Below, in pieces: positions 43,600 to 62,173 of a DNA stretch of 64,000 nt. The notes under the pieces were generated by a model that was not told the DNA's origin, searched no databases, and was given only the letters and a program-made list of their open reading frames with translations. This DNA comes from Brachyhypopomus gauderio (lineage: Eukaryota > Chordata > Actinopteri > Gymnotiformes > Hypopomidae). Position numbers and translations under genes: made by a program. Every line of letters starts with the position of its first letter. Position 1 is the stretch's first letter. The stretch lies in assembly GCF_052324685.1 (NCBI RefSeq), contig NC_135218.1, forward strand, positions 13,300,858-13,364,857. Direction: 5' to 3'.

Positions 43600-46074
43600 A
43601 TCATTTTTTTTTGAAGAAAGGCTTTCTACTGGGTTGGTCAGTGAGCAGTGTATAAGCACCACTGCACTGCAGGCCTCACACAAAATCAGATATAGTGATG
43701 AAGAAGCTGACGGATAGCATTACATGTATATACACAGAGCAGGAAACCTTATAAACACTGAAACATCTGGTGTGTTAATTTAATGGTTTGGTCATCTCTG
43801 CGTTAAACTTACTATGAATATATTTTTGCCGCTGCTGTTTTTGATGCTTTCATTATAGTTTGTCTGATTTGTGCTTGAAGGCTAGCTGTATAAAGAACAA
43901 GATGGTGCTTTAAATGACGTAGGAGAAATGTATTGCGGTAAAAAATAAAAATCAGACAATGCAGTCACTGCAGACAAGTGTACCACCATCTGTAAGCTTG
44001 ATTTAAGGTAAAAATGTAGAACTGTTGGACTGTTCAGTGTAATGAATGTTTTATAATCCTGGCAGGATGTGATGCGATTTTGGGAGAAGGGAAATCAGTG
44101 CAAGATTTGTAACACAAGCTTCATGCTGCTGGGACACATTTACCTGTATTACCTGTTTTCCAGTTATTCAGAACCACTCAGCCAAACCAGGTGGTGATCT
44201 CAGTGCCGAAGGATCATCATAGGCCATGGTGTTCATGGGAAGTCTGGCAGAAACGCAGGTTAGGGAACATGAGCCATACTCAGGCTGGAAGTGAGATTGC
44301 AGTTTAAACAGACTGAGAGACCCAGGACCCCTGTGTGTGCATCAAGGGATCGCTGGACCCTGATGCTCTGGGACCCTCAGCCTGAGCAACAACACGATCA
44401 GGTCAGACGCTGGCGCAGGAACAGACTTGCTGAATGCACAGACCCAACACCAGCTGGCGTAGTCACTGGACCTCAAACTGCTGCTAGTCGACTGCAGTGT
44501 TGTAATACCACACAAAGAAGAACTGTAGAGACCTTGGAAAGGAAAAGGTTTTATGGGACAAACTTCACTTGGTAGGTGGCTTAATGTCAACGAATGTCAT
44601 ACCAGTTTTAACAAGGTTATGGTCAGGTTTAACAATATACTGTGCTCTGCAAGCTACAAATGTACGAGTTCATTTGCACATGATGAATTTTAGGTACTTT
44701 TATGCTTAGCACATTAGCTCTGTTACCTCAGAATATCAACTCTTAGCAAACTCATCTTCAGTAAGTAATTCTATTCAAGCTGTGCAAAGAATTTACTTTG
44801 TGGTACATATACTACAGGGCAATATCATGGAAGAAAGCAGTGATTCTAGACTATGAACATATAAAAAAAACCCAAACACCTTTACCAGAACTCTTGGTTA
44901 GAACTACATTGTAGGCAGACTACAATTACTTATGGAAGTTTGGAATGGCATATCAGCAACATATGCACTGATGCCCTTAGAGATAAACGTCTCTGTCTTG
45001 TAGAAATGTGCATTTTGAGTCTTATGGAGTGTTGCTTCCAAACTTGCCTGTAGTGTACGTATTCTTGAAGATAACTTTCAGTGACGGTTTTTCTTCTGAT
45101 GTTTCATCGTAACGCAGTACCAGTCTTTACACAGTAAAAACACATCAGTCCCTTGAATTGCTAACTATTGGCTCAGGCACGAGACACTGGGTAAAAGTTG
45201 ACTGAGAAATGTGATTCATGTCTGCAGCTACCTCAGCCAGTTCCAAAGCAAAGCAAATCTCAGGATCACCATGTGTTTTAAAATCCCAGAAGACTGATAT
45301 CTGTAAATGTAATTACTTTCTAGACATTTTCATAAGACAACAAACAAACAACAAAAACAAAACAGCCCTTTTAAACTCATGACAAAGGCAGGACTCTCTA
45401 GCCGTGAGGACTTAGGACAGCTTTATGTTATTGTACCACAAAACAAACAAAAAAAAAAAAAACAAACAAAAAAAAAAAACTACTTCTATCTAAGCTGATT
45501 CATGTTTACACACTAAAGACTTTGTTTTTACATTTTTTAATTTATTTAAGAATAACTTGAAACAAACAATCAAATGCTTTTCATTCTCAATATCAAGTTC
45601 TGTTACTCCTTTAATGTGAGCGCCATCAGCAGTGGAACAAACCACAGACATATTTTAAATTGGGGGGGGGGGGGGGGGGGAGCAAAATTATGAGCAAAAG
45701 AAAGTCATTGGGTCCAGGGCATCACCAGAGTGAGTTTCCAGCTATTCTTGCGTAAACCTGAGGGTTGGTTCTCAGCATACATGTTTGGCACAACACTATA
45801 GTGGTACAACTAGTGCCAATATCCCCTCGTTCATTCAACAGTATTTGGGCCACACAATGTGCAGAGCAAAACAGAAGCCACTAAAATATGAGCACAGCTT
45901 ACTTCAATGGAGTACTGATAAGGGCATATTGTAATTAGCTAAAAGTCTGCCGTCTCAAATTAAAACAAGACTGTGAAACAAATACACCTCTCCATATAAG
46001 GGCTTCCCAATCTTTGTAAAGGAGAGGTGGTTTTCTTTCTTTCATTCCTCTATTCATATTCTCTTCATTTCCAG
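43600..46074. other. Intergenic spacer between convergent cnga3 and ube3a
   Basis: No gene is supported. Poly(A)-rich CAAACAAAAA tracts lie at 45440-45480 and a 19-nt poly(G) at 45662-45680. The distal ube3a 3' UTR may reach a reverse-strand AATAAA at 45541-45546. Confidence 0.4.
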
Positions 46075-46197
46075 GAGTACACCATGGGAGCAGACTGCTC
46101 TTCAGCTATTCGTGATTCATGAGGACGTAAGACGCAGGACCAGACTCTGCAGCTAAAAACAGATCACTGGCCATAAGCAAGCAGCACACCTGCCAAC

Positions 46198-46434
46198 ATG
46201 GCATTAGAGACAACGCAGTTCCTCAATAAATACAGACTCCTGATGACGAGGCCGGGATTGAAGCTGCTCAGTACCTCAGAAAGCATCGCTGACGAGTGCG
46301 GACTGACTGGGGAAGACCTACGAACCATGAGCATGATGTGTCGACGGGCGGTCGACGGAAAACCAGACATTCTGAAGATTGTGTTAAGTGCACTTTCACA
46401 GTTCAACCATAGTACGACTTCCTCCTCCCTTTGA
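46198..46434 (+). CDS. Candidate small gene, 78 codons, convergent with ube3a
   Basis: The ATG context (caacATGg) is good, and an acceptor-like ctcttcatttccag ends at 46074. The frame ends with TGA at 46432 and an AATAAA follows at 46616-46621. The peptide is mixed and well balanced, with MTRPGLKLLSTSESIADECG, TGEDLRTMSMMCRR and GKPDILKIVLSALSQF, suggesting helices. I do not recognise it. The reverse strand is also partly open here. If ube3a uses its distal poly(A) site, the two would overlap antisense. It may be one exon of a larger gene or a chance frame. Confidence 0.35.
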   Translation: MALETTQFLNKYRLLMTRPGLKLLSTSESIADECGLTGEDLRTMSMMCRRAVDGKPDILKIVLSALSQFNHSTTSSSL

Positions 46435-46451
46435 CTTATTTTTGTTCTATC

Positions 46452-46460
46452 TTTATTTAT
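46452..46460 (-). terminator. Proximal poly(A) signal for ube3a
   Basis: The reverse strand reads AATAAATAAAG, giving overlapping AATAAA hexamers about 430 nt after the ube3a stop, next to an ATT-repeat tract at 46457-46490. A distal signal exists at 45541-45546. Confidence 0.4.
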
Positions 46461-46882
46461 TATTATCACTATTATTATTATTATTATTTCTTTCAGTTCG
46501 CATGTTGATCAGTCCTGATGCTGTTGGAAATCACTAACCGCCCCTCCTTTTACCGCATTAGAAATCAAAACGTGAGCTGTATTCCAGGCAGACATGAACA
46601 GACTTTATCCCTTAAAATAAATAGTGCTATATCTCAGTGCATACAAAAGGGAAACGCAACACTTACATTAAGAGGGAGAGAGCCAAGAGTCCAGTGTGGT
46701 TTCATCTACTATTTAGGCACAGGCACTCGGTCACCAGAACTTTCCCATTTTAGCCCGTTTCATATCCTGCCTTACATTTAAACTTGATATTTAACTTTTT
46801 GTTGTCGGTGTAGCTGATTCGCCTTTGACGGACACATGAAAACTCAAGACGTTGAGCGAGTTCTTTAGCGGCTCCCCGGGCC

Positions 46883-52134
<5,252 letters not shown>

Positions 52135-52136
<2 letters not shown>

Positions 52137-52184
52137 TAGACTTGCTTAAAGTTTCCAATGCTGGATTCTTCTATGCTCTTAACT
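52135..52184 (-). other. ube3a: ube3a leader exon carrying AT of the start codon
   Basis: The acceptor ttctctctag precedes 52184 and the donor AAT|GTAAGT follows 52135. The 50-nt exon is untranslated except its last two bases, AT, which join G of the next exon to make the initiator ATG. A stop (TAG) lies in frame upstream in some leader joins, supporting initiation here. Confidence 0.7.
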
Positions 52185-52619
52185 CTAGAGAGAACAAAAC
52201 GTGGTCAGGAAACAGTCCTGTAAGTTAGATGACGAGAGGACGGGTTAGCGCTTGGCTACACAGAAAAACTTCACTCTCAAGTTGCACTCTCAATGGAACG
52301 GAGCAGCTGCGTGTTAAATGACTATAATGTGTACAACAGCAGCACAGGAGACATGATAACGACGGCTGAGCCCAGTAATGTAAAAACACCAGCCGTCACA
52401 CCGATAAGACGGTGTCGGACGACGCTTTGGCCGAACGTGGTCGTGTATTTACAACCTGAGGTACGCAGCCAAGCACACTGACCAGCTCCATACGTGGGGA
52501 GTACCACACCAAAGGCTGTCAAATATAATAAACACATCACAGCCCCGTAATAATACTAAAATAATAAATAAAATATTATAATAATATAGTAATAAAATAA
52601 TATAAACAGTGGCTTGTGA

Positions 52620-53400
52620 AGTGGTGAGCGGCAGGCGGACAGGCCGCCGAGGGTAGGGGGTATGACTGTGCACAAACATGGAGGTGCTGAGCGTTCAGCT
52701 GCACCACCAGCGGCGTCATTTCGGGGGGGGGGCACACACACAGACCGTAAGGCCACGGCTACGATAGACGTCGACCGAACAGACGAAGCGACTCCCAGTC
52801 TGAGGCACGCCGAGCACACGAACACGCCGCGTATCAACACCGCCCGGGTAACCTTGCTGCAACTGTCAACTGGATTTGACGGCGGAACGCTCGCCAGCGC
52901 CAAACTAGCATGCTAGCTAGCTAGCCACAAAGCTATCAAGCCAGCCAGCTAGCTTGACGGGCGCTAACCAGTTCGCGTTTTAGAGTAATTATGCAATTTT
53001 CTCGTGCTTTTCGGACATGTTTTTGGACATAACGTTCGGCGAGCTACAGAAACTACACGCCCTCGCTACTATATTACTTCACGGGATATGCGCGTTTACG
53101 ACGAGCTCCCTTTTAGCCGACGAGCTAGCTGGTTAGCAACATGCTAAGCTAAGCTAAGCTACTAGCTGGTCGCTGACCTGAAAGCACGTACTAATGCTTT
53201 GCCCGCGAGCGATTTTACGCAAAAACGCGCGAGTAACATCTTGACGGCTTACTTGTGAAGATGCTCTGTTGTGGGCGAATAAATCCTGCCACTCAACATC
53301 ACAATCGCTCCAATTCGGTTTTCTATTCAACTCCAATCCCTCAACAAAATATCATCGGCCATCTTGATAGCTGAGGCGAACGCGGAACGTATCCCGAGAT
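52620..53400 (-). promoter_or_regulatory. ube3a: CpG-rich ube3a promoter and first non-coding exon
   Basis: This is one of the few CpG-dense stretches in the window. A non-coding first exon probably ends at 53253 with donor CACAA|GTAAGC and starts upstream near 53340-53380. GCTA-type short repeats lie at 52905-52950 and 53140-53165. No TATA box is evident, typical of a CpG-island housekeeping promoter. The transcription start is not determined. Confidence 0.5.
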
Positions 53401-54539
53401 GCAACGTGAAGTCTTCGAAACCATAGACATTTCACGACCAGAAACGCTATGTGAAAATGTGCCGTTGACCCTGCACATATTACAGCAGCATATTACTTAT
53501 TTGAAAAGTGTTGACCACTGACATATATAAGGACCATAACAAACAGCCTTAGCCGTTTTTGTTTTTCCTCCTCACATTATTACTCAGTTTTTAAATAGTA
53601 ACTCTTGCAATAACGACAAATATCGCCAGGTGGCATAATCCGAATAAGAGACCGAATAATCGAAGTTATTCATTTTTGCCAATCTTATGTCTCACAAAGA
53701 AAAGAAAGGGTTTCTAAACGATGATATTTTAATAAGACAATGCCTTAGGGCAAAACGGTAAGAAAATAAGACCTGCTTATGTTTTGTTGGATACATGCTA
53801 CATGTAAGTTTTTGCATTCAAATTAGGCATCAATGCAGTTAACTCAGAACATTTTCAATAAGACAGTAACAACCTTATTATAAATTAGTCTTAATTACAT
53901 CTCAATTACATATCTTAGTCATAATTACATTATTAACAATTAACTAATATATATATATATAGCACAACTTCTGACACATACACCTCCTCCTTACTGAGAT
54001 TGTTTTTGAGAGAAGAGTGGAAGAAAGATATGGTTGTGTTTATTCTGTAGGAACCAATGGAGATGTGTGTAGTGCTGAATAATGGAAAAGCCGTCTATGT
54101 TTAGGGTGATACAGTGATGAAGAATCAGGGTCTCATGAATATAGACTACTGTTTAGCTCAAAGTCAACAGGGTTTTAGATTAAAATCCACTCATACAAAT
54201 CTGCTTATGTGTTGCAAGTGGTTCAGTCAAACCAAACATACAAATAGTGCACACCTTTCCTTAAATAATTTTAAGCCTAGAGTAACATTGGATTTGAACA
54301 ATTTTCTAATAATTATTATAACCTTTATTAACCATTAAGCAAGATAGTTCCCATTAGGATTATCCATTTCTGTTACATTGGTGTCCTGGCCAAGATGGGT
54401 AGCAATACAGATAGGACTTACAGAGAGTACTGCAAACATGTAATAAATTACATAATTATAAAAACCACAAACTTTAGCAATAAAACGACACTATCATCAT
54501 ACTTAAGAAACAAGGACACTGAAATCAGGAGCAACACCT
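53401..54539. other. Spacer, partly LINE 3' tail
   Basis: AT-rich with a short (TA)n at 53946-53960. The right-hand part may be the 3' end of the LINE fragment described next. No gene seen. Confidence 0.35.
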
Positions 54540-55010
54540 ACTACCTTATGCATTTGATTCCGTATCATCAAGAATTGTTTTAAACACTTTCAGAAAGACC
54601 AACTCTCAAACTCTTCCAGAAGACCAGCTCTGGAAGGTCCAAACAACTCTGGAGATGATGGAGATGATTCCAGGAAGCCGAGGCAGCATTCAAAACAAGT
54701 CTGTGTTCATACAAAGTACGTTTCACAGCATTAAAGACTAGTTGTAATTGACAAATATAGACATATATATTACTGTATCGTCTACATAAAAAATAAAGTT
54801 TGTCATTAAAAGTTTTTGATTCATTTTGAATTACAATATATGATTAAAAAAAGTGTATGCCCAAAATCGGTCCTTGTGGCACACCCTTGGATACACTAAA
54901 GGGGCTAGACATAATGTACATACTTCTACATACTTTTGCATGTACAATTTGAGTCCTTCCTGATAAATGATTCCCAACAAATAGTGTGTATTGCGAAGCA
55001 ATCACAAGCT
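54540..55010 (-). mobile_element. Non-LTR retrotransposon (LINE) reverse-transcriptase fragment
   Basis: Read on the reverse strand, from about 55000 downward: LSGRTQIVHAKVCRS, then SPFSVSKGVPQGPILGIHFF (the GVPQGS-LGP motif of RT), then FYVDDTVIY near 54800-54770, which is the catalytic Y-x-DD box, and then ASASWNHLHHLQSC near 54670. Stops and frameshifts between blocks show that it is dead. The motif style fits L2/Rex-type fish LINEs, but the clade is not certain. Only the 3' part of the RT is kept, typical of 5'-truncated LINE copies. Confidence 0.85.
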
Positions 55011-57299
55011 ATCTATCACAAGCGAGGGAAAGGCAGGATGTCGACACAAGTGTAAAAGTGAACACATGCTTTATTACCTCAGAGGTGCACTTAGTAGTGC
55101 TTACAACATATAGACATTAAACACGACGAGTAAAGACTGATAAAGACGAGCACAGGACATTGGTTTAACACACATTATATAGGTTGAAATAAATGAGACC
55201 AAAGTGTTAACGAGACAAGCCACAGGTGAGATGGATGAACACACACACACACACATAGGACCACACCCAAAGGAAATACATACATGAACATAACCAGACG
55301 TAGACTACACATACACGCACACCCACAGGGAGGGGCCTGGGGCTGCAACGTGACACCTGCATTACTGAGTCTTTGTATTTATTATAATAAAATTATTCCA
55401 AAATATTCCAAAACCTTAACTAGACCAAAACCTTAAATGGCCCTATAATGATCCAAGATAGGCCACCTTCCAACCCTATGCTTTCTAATGGGAGCATGTC
55501 CGTTAACAATTTCCATAAAACCATCGTGAAAAAACTTCTAACAATATAAAAATTCTGGGTGATTCTACAAACAGGTCAGTTTCAGCCTATTCATTTATTC
55601 CATTCCATTCTATTTAATTTAATTTAATTTAAGGATATTTATCATCTGTGGGACAGAATGTTAACCACCTTATTACAGGTTCATGATCAGTACATGAACC
55701 ATCATAATGTATAATGGCCTCATTGCCACTAAGGCATGGACACCAAACTGTTAAAAGGCCATTTAAATGTGAATTTCATGCATAATTTATTTTGTGCAAC
55801 ATTTAAATTCCCAAAAGTAGTTATACTTTCATGGGAGCAATTTCTCCCAACAGGCAGACATTATAGGTAAATAATATGCATTTTCACACTAACATTGGTC
55901 ACACAGAGCATCTCAGCACGGATTTGATAGTCTCTGGTCCGTGCCATGTTTGTAAGGGCTATGTCTGATATTTAGGGTCAGCACTGAAGGATTTGTCTGG
56001 TTGGATTGAGTTAGTAACAGCAGGGACTTTGGATGACAAGCCCAAAGGCTGTTTTCCCACAATCCCCACCGCCTGGTTAGATGACACACTGGAGCCTCTG
56101 GGTGAGAGATGCATTCTCAGAAAGCCTCAGGCCTTTTTTGTTTGTTTGTTTGATTGTTTTCTCTGGATTGACCCTCCTATAAGAAGTGAGGTCCCCAGTG
56201 GCATTGCCAGCAGAGAAGGCACAAGCAGCTCTCAAAGGACATGTCCACAGTCTGACATACCCACTCCTTGTTCTTTCCCATTCGCGGGGCAGCAAAGAGA
56301 AGAGGGCTCCGGGGAGCATGGCAGAGAGGACTGCTGCACAGTGTTCAGCCTGATTCAGCATGATTAAAGCAATGAGCTGGACATTTCTGGAGATCATGTG
56401 TGCAGCACAGTGCACAGTTAATTATCAGTTCATGATTTATGGCAATAAACTATGTATGTACAAAAAACAGGAAAACCAGCATTTCTTCAAATGTAAATAA
56501 AACGATTTAATTGGCCACATTATTTATACTATATCTCTTAAAAAACCTGTGAAAAACCTTAAAATATTGCAGAGAAAAAATATTTGAGTATTTTAGAACC
56601 TTTAAGCGTGTTCCAGATCAAGTACACATCATATTTCTGCAGGGGATGTGAGACAGGTGTCACACCTGACCACTAGGTAAATGTTGTGGAAATGAGCGCT
56701 GTGAATTTGGTTCTCAGCACCATGATTTTTCATTATACCCCCTGTCTCAGGTATTTCAGTGGTGATTAAAAAATGTTCTAAATGTATTTATTAATCTACT
56801 TATTGCGGCTGCACCGAATGCAGCAAAACTGGACTGAGCTAAGAGATTTTACAAGAGCCAATTTGACAGCAGCCTGGAGATGGGAAACGGTGCTAAAACT
56901 TGTTCTTTTGCTTTCCTGAAAGGTACCACAGATGACACATAATGCTATAATTTTCGAGCCATCATAACAGCAGCAAGAATTTAGTAGTGAGAATTTATTG
57001 TGCTCACCACACAAACAGGCACTGTTGCTGGGGAAGAGCAAAAAATGGACTGCCAAAAAGCTATTGGACTGCGATCCAGACAGGCTGTTCTGCAGAGAGA
57101 CACAGTAGAAATGCACTTGGAATATACTTCATTTTAAAAGGCTCAAACTGTGGGTCCTAAAAACCAAGGAATTTTACAGTGGTCCATGTTATTGACAGTG
57201 ACTGCTGTATTGAGCTACTGGTTCATTATGTTTGATGTTACATATCAGTACAGCAATTTCCATGCGGTTTGTTGACATGCATGGACTGCATTTGTTTTT
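55011..57299. other. Intergenic, no gene recognised
   Basis: Contains a CA tract at 55232-55255 and an (ATTTA)-type run at 55590-55632. The open + frame at 55993-56367 and the reverse frame at 56796-57116 have no recognisable family features. Confidence 0.4.
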
Positions 57300-57960
57300 C
57301 CATCAGATTATAGATGCTTGATCAGATTAAGATCTGGGCAATCCGGAAGACAAATCAACACCTTGAACTATTTGTTACATGCCTCAATCCATTCCTGAAC
57401 ATTTTCTGCCATGGGGCTATGCACATTATCCTGCTGAAAGAGGCAACGGTTGTTAGGGTATTTTGTTGCCATGGACATTGCCTAACCAACACACTGCCTA
57501 TTCCGGCTTCTCTTCCTCGCGTATGTGATGCCCGAGTGTCCAGCCATTCACGTTATGTAAAACGAAATGTGATTCATCTGACCAGGCCTTTACCATCATC
57601 CTTTGCTTCCTGGTTCTAATCTTCACAGGCACAGCGTTGGTGCTCTCAGCAGTGGAGAAGGTCAACATGGACGCCGAGAGTCCTGCGTACACAGCAAGCT
57701 GTGATGCCCTGTGTGTTCTTACATCTTTCCATCCAGCATTAACCCTTTCAGCACGGTCGCAATAGGTCGTCTGTGGGTTACAATCAGATGAGCGAGCCAT
57801 CACTCCCTACCCACATCACTGAGCTTTGCTCACCTATGACTCTGGTGCCGGTTCACTTGCTGTCCTTTCTTGGGCTGTTCTTGGGCTATTCTTTCTTTTG
57901 GAACACCCCAAAAGACCTGCCGGTTTTGAGGAGTTTTAACCCTTTCATCTCAATGTAGAC
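57300..57960 (-). mobile_element. Decayed Tc1-like transposon
   Basis: The + strand carries the ordered blocks of a widespread fish Tc1-like element in reverse: gatctgggcaatccggaaga, cctgaacattttctgccatg, ttatcctgctgaaagaggca, gattcatctgaccaggcc, ccatccagcattaaccctttc and ggaacaccccaaaagacctg. The reverse strand encodes pieces such as VKAWSDESHFVLHNVNG, matching the transposase WSDES-F catalytic block. Internal deletions and frameshifts make it non-functional. Confidence 0.8.
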
Positions 57961-60890
57961 CTTTAGCCCATCTCAATGGTTGCATGTTTTCTAAAGCACT
58001 TGATGTCACATATATCCCATCTAAATCATATCGTCAATGCTGCAAAAAAGTTTATTCACCACCTCACTTAGTGACATGAGTCTTGAGAGAGGTATGTACA
58101 ATGATGGGTAGATTGAAATAATTCATTTGAGTTTCACACACTCAAGCATCGGCTTCTCGAATTTTCACTTGTTTGCTTTTCTTTCTGAGAAGAAACAGAC
58201 ATGGTGATGTAGCAGTGAATTAGAAGCAGACCTAGATCACACCACTCCACTTGTCTCATTAACTGACTGTAGCAGACAGGAACTTGGCTGTGGATGAATC
58301 TGGCCGTTATTGCAGACCTGGTGACTGGGATATGCTCCCTTCTCCCACAGTGGATGAGATTAGAGAGAGTATAGGCAAAAATAGGAGCCCACATTTGTAA
58401 AGAGAGCACGGTGGACAGTTAAGACCTCCAAATTGCAAAGCATGTTAAAAGGTATCTTTAGAACTCTTCATATTTCTCTCTGTCTCCTTGTAACAAAATA
58501 ATTTATCACCACTGCCCCTTCAGGAAGCAAGAAGAAGCTTAATTCATATTTATCATATGGCTGTCTGCCAGGGTGTCCTACTTCAAGTGACCTTTTCCAC
58601 CAGCCTGTTTAACACTGTACTCAGCAGTACAATTACTGCTCTCTGTAGTCATTAGGGAGGAGTGAAGTGTGCATGATGTGTGCAGAATGAATCTTAAGTC
58701 AGAGAGATTACAAGCTTGTTTTGAATTTTACAGGAAGATGTAGGAAAAATACAAAAAGGAATGTGAACTCACACCTGTCGTAAACAGACCTGACACAGCA
58801 GAGGTGCAAATACAATTAATGCCGCCCATCACAAAGGCAGAAATTTGCTGAATAACTCAGAATAATGAGAGGGAACTATTTTCTGTATGGAGTTATGGTA
58901 GCTGATGAGCAGTACAGGCAAGGTGCACACATGAGCTACACCATACAAACACAACACAAAACATAAAGCATTGACTGACAAATCATGCTACAAACACTGT
59001 AGGTTTAAGGTTTTAAAACATTAAAAAAAGAGGTCATTTAACAAGGTGCAGGTGTGAAATGACTAAGAAGAGAGTTGTGGTTACAACGTAGTGAAAGTGA
59101 AAACACAATCATGTTGGTGTGGCAACACAGGAGCACAAAACACTTGAGGCAGGCTGTACCATGTGGGTTTACCATAGGGGTGTGTGTCGTGCCGTTACAG
59201 GATGTTGATTTCCGCAGAATACGCGGCAATGTTGTAGCAGGTCGGCAAATAAAGAGCACACTTTTAGACTTTCATTATGTGGTGTTTCAGTGCAAAAGCA
59301 CACAGTAAAGCAGCATCAATATGCTTCAGAAGATGGAAACATCTATGACACTGCACTGAAACTTCCTTTGACAAGTGTCACATACTGTTCTATTATGAGA
59401 AAGTGAGCCTTAACGTCATTTTGAACTTATTAAGGCCTCAGCATCTGACAGCAGAAAAAAAATACACCTGTTTTTTACCGATGTTCTTTAAACCCTTTAG
59501 AGATCTCCACAAGGGACTCCACTCCATTGGTGAGGGGGTGGAGGAAATGCTCTCTTCCTGAATAGCTTGTCTTCCTGTGCACGTGGCTGGAGAGACTGCA
59601 GGCACGGAGAGGACAGCTGGCACTCCCAGAATTCTGATTTCTTGTCTTCCTGAATTTCACATCTCATCTCCTGATTTGTGAGGCTTTGCCAACGTGGCAT
59701 TCCACACCTTTTTCGAGGCACCAAAATATAAACGACACAAAAACAGCTACAGCCAGGGCCTTAATTTATACTTCAGAATAAAACATATACGATGTATAGG
59801 GTAGAGTCTTTAAAGCAGTACTTCTTCTCCACAAATGTCGATACTATCGAGCATATTCCTGGCCTCAGTGTTGCATAGACAGGACTGCACAAATAGCCCA
59901 ATGCCTGTGATCCTGATCTGCAGGGGGAAGAGTGAATATGTGGTGTGTGCCTCGTCCTTATCTCCAGCTGAACTGCAAGGTGTGCCTGGTGTGTCTGGCG
60001 TATCTGGTGGGCAGGGGAGTGTTCTGGCGCGGCCGTCACCTCCGCTCGGCCCCCTCGCGTGACAGCTCATCGCTCAGCGCTTTCCCCTTCATCGGTTTTA
60101 GAATCTGCTTAAATGGCACTGACAAACAGGTGCTCATCAATCAACCAGGCTGTCTCCTCACACTTCATTTAAAGCCTGGAGAGGAGCCATCAGAGGAAGC
60201 CTTTCAAATCCTAATGGGCAAACATCTTCACGTAGACCGCCGAACGGTGCCGTGTGTTCGGGAGCACTGCACAAGTCACATGTCTAACAGAATCAGAGGA
60301 GTCATCAGTCAGGAGCTGCTTTGAACTTGGATCAAGTAAAAGGGCCTTTAAAAGGTTCTTCAGAAGGTACATGTTCCCAACAAAGCCAGAGCTTTCATAA
60401 TATCTTTCCTTTAATACTTCTAAAGGGCATGTTGATTTCAGTGGATACGCAGCAGAACGTTAGACCAGGTTGGCAGGCCAGGAAGCACTGAGAGCATCTT
60501 AAAGTGGACTTTCACACACTTTCATTATGTGGAGATGCAATACAAAGACTCACGGTGAGGGTCATACATGGGGCAGTCTGCCATTCATGCTTTTGTATGC
60601 TCATATTAGTTCTTCAAAATTTGAATTGTGCTTAGATTCACATTTCTCCACACAGTACTATATAACACTATAAAATCCACCTCTGAAGGATATATTTTTA
60701 AATAATGCATGATTTCAGCTGATGTGATTTTTTTTTTCCTCCCCAAGTTGATTTTTTTTGCAGTTTCAGATGTGTTATTATGCTGCATGCGTAGGCTACC
60801 AATCACAAATGGGAGTCATACATTTAACAAGACATTTGGTTTAGGCAGCTGTCATTGCTATTTGTGGCAGAGAGGGTTCAGTCACTTAAT
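57961..60890. other. Intergenic, no gene recognised
   Basis: No supported coding exon. A GC-richer stretch at 59930-60060 is open on both strands but has no splice context or family match. Two diverged copies of one sequence lie at 59201-59284 and 60428-60533. Confidence 0.35.
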
Positions 60891-60928
60891 TTCTCTCTCT
60901 CTCTCTCTGTCTCTCTCTCTCTCTCTCT
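60891..60928. repeat. (CT)n microsatellite
   Basis: About 18 CT units with one G interruption. Confidence 0.95.
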
Positions 60929-61879
60929 TGCTCTCCCCCCCTCACACGTACACCACAACAAAAGAAATCATTGAATCATACATACCTAAGTGACTGCAGA
61001 GCATTTGTACCTTGACTCCCACATAGACATTTTTGCTCAGTACAATACAAAGAGAATGAACTCTCAAAAACAATCCACAAGCAAAGATAGGATTTATAAC
61101 CACACCCCTTATACATTAAAATGATTTTAAGGTAATGGTTTTGCTGCAGGAAGAACCCCAATATAGCTGCCAAACCCACCAAATTAGGATGTGAGGTAGT
61201 GAGGTATTTACTAATCCCCTTTCTATAGCCATGTGGTTTCCGCAGACACACACTGACAGTAGAATGGACACTGACAGTCATGCTGAAGAACTCAGTGACT
61301 TTAAAAGCAAAGCCCGTTGATAGACATTGCACCTGTCATCCATTGTGGTCACCCATAGTACTTTAAAGATGAGAAAATACAAGAAACAGAATAAATGTAG
61401 AACATAAGAAAATTAAATGGGGGGATATGAAAAAATTCAAAATAAATAGAAACAAAAAACCAGAAATGAAAGCGATTTTATAAAAGAAAAATAAAAGGAG
61501 TAGAACAGTCCTGAGATCTAACGCCTCAGAGGCGTGGGACGGTCGACAGACATCATCTACCCCAGAAGTCATTGTGTGCCATTTCTGCCCTGCTTTATTT
61601 ATTTATTTTGGTCAGCCGTAAATGCGTATTATTATAAGACGGAAACGTCTAGGAGCAACAACGGCTCACGGGGACGCAGACGGTGGGGTACATCCTCTGT
61701 TGCATCACTCGCTGCGGAGATCCAAACTGCTTCCCTGAACAATATCAGTATAAGCACTGTGCACCAGGAGCTTCACTAAGTGGTTTGCTACAGCCAAGAA
61801 ACCACGCACAAGCCTAATATCACTATGCTCAATGCCAAGTGTAAATTACCCCACCACTGGACTCCGGCGTGACGGATCA

Positions 61880-62130
61880 CGCTGTGCTACACAGCTGTCA
61901 GGGCAGTGTTTAGCCCGTTAAACACCTTAGGGATGAAATGGATCATCAATCGAAAGCCTGGCCTTCTTGTCCAACATCTAGCAGAACCTTCCCAGAAGAG
62001 CAGACACTGTTATAGCCACAAAGGGGAGCTAATTCCAAACGAATGCTCACGATTTTGGAATGGGATGCCCTACGAGCTCATATAGATGTGACTGGCAGGT
62101 GTCCACATTTTTTTGGCCATATAGTGTATG

Positions 62131-62131
<1 letters not shown>
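61880..62131 (+). mobile_element. 3' tail of a decayed DNA transposon
   Basis: The stretch ends tttttggccatatagtgta, the familiar terminus of a common fish DNA transposon. Upstream it encodes scraps such as NTLGMKWIINRKPGLLVQH and LAEPSQKSRHCYSHKGELIP, resembling the C-terminus of its transposase. The 5' part is missing. A (TG)n tract at 62133-62172 follows directly. Confidence 0.6.

Positions 62132-62132
<1 letters not shown>

Positions 62133-62172
<40 letters not shown>
62133..62172. repeat. (TG)n microsatellite
   Basis: About 18 TG units abut the transposon end at 62131, consistent with a repeat growing from the insertion junction. Confidence 0.95.

Positions 62173-62173
<1 letters not shown>

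Noticed and set aside
59932-60324. + strand frame as an ATP10A-like exon, since ATP10A neighbours UBE3A in mammals
   Set aside because: The peptide has none of the P4-ATPase motifs (no DKTGT, no TGD); synteny alone is not evidence.
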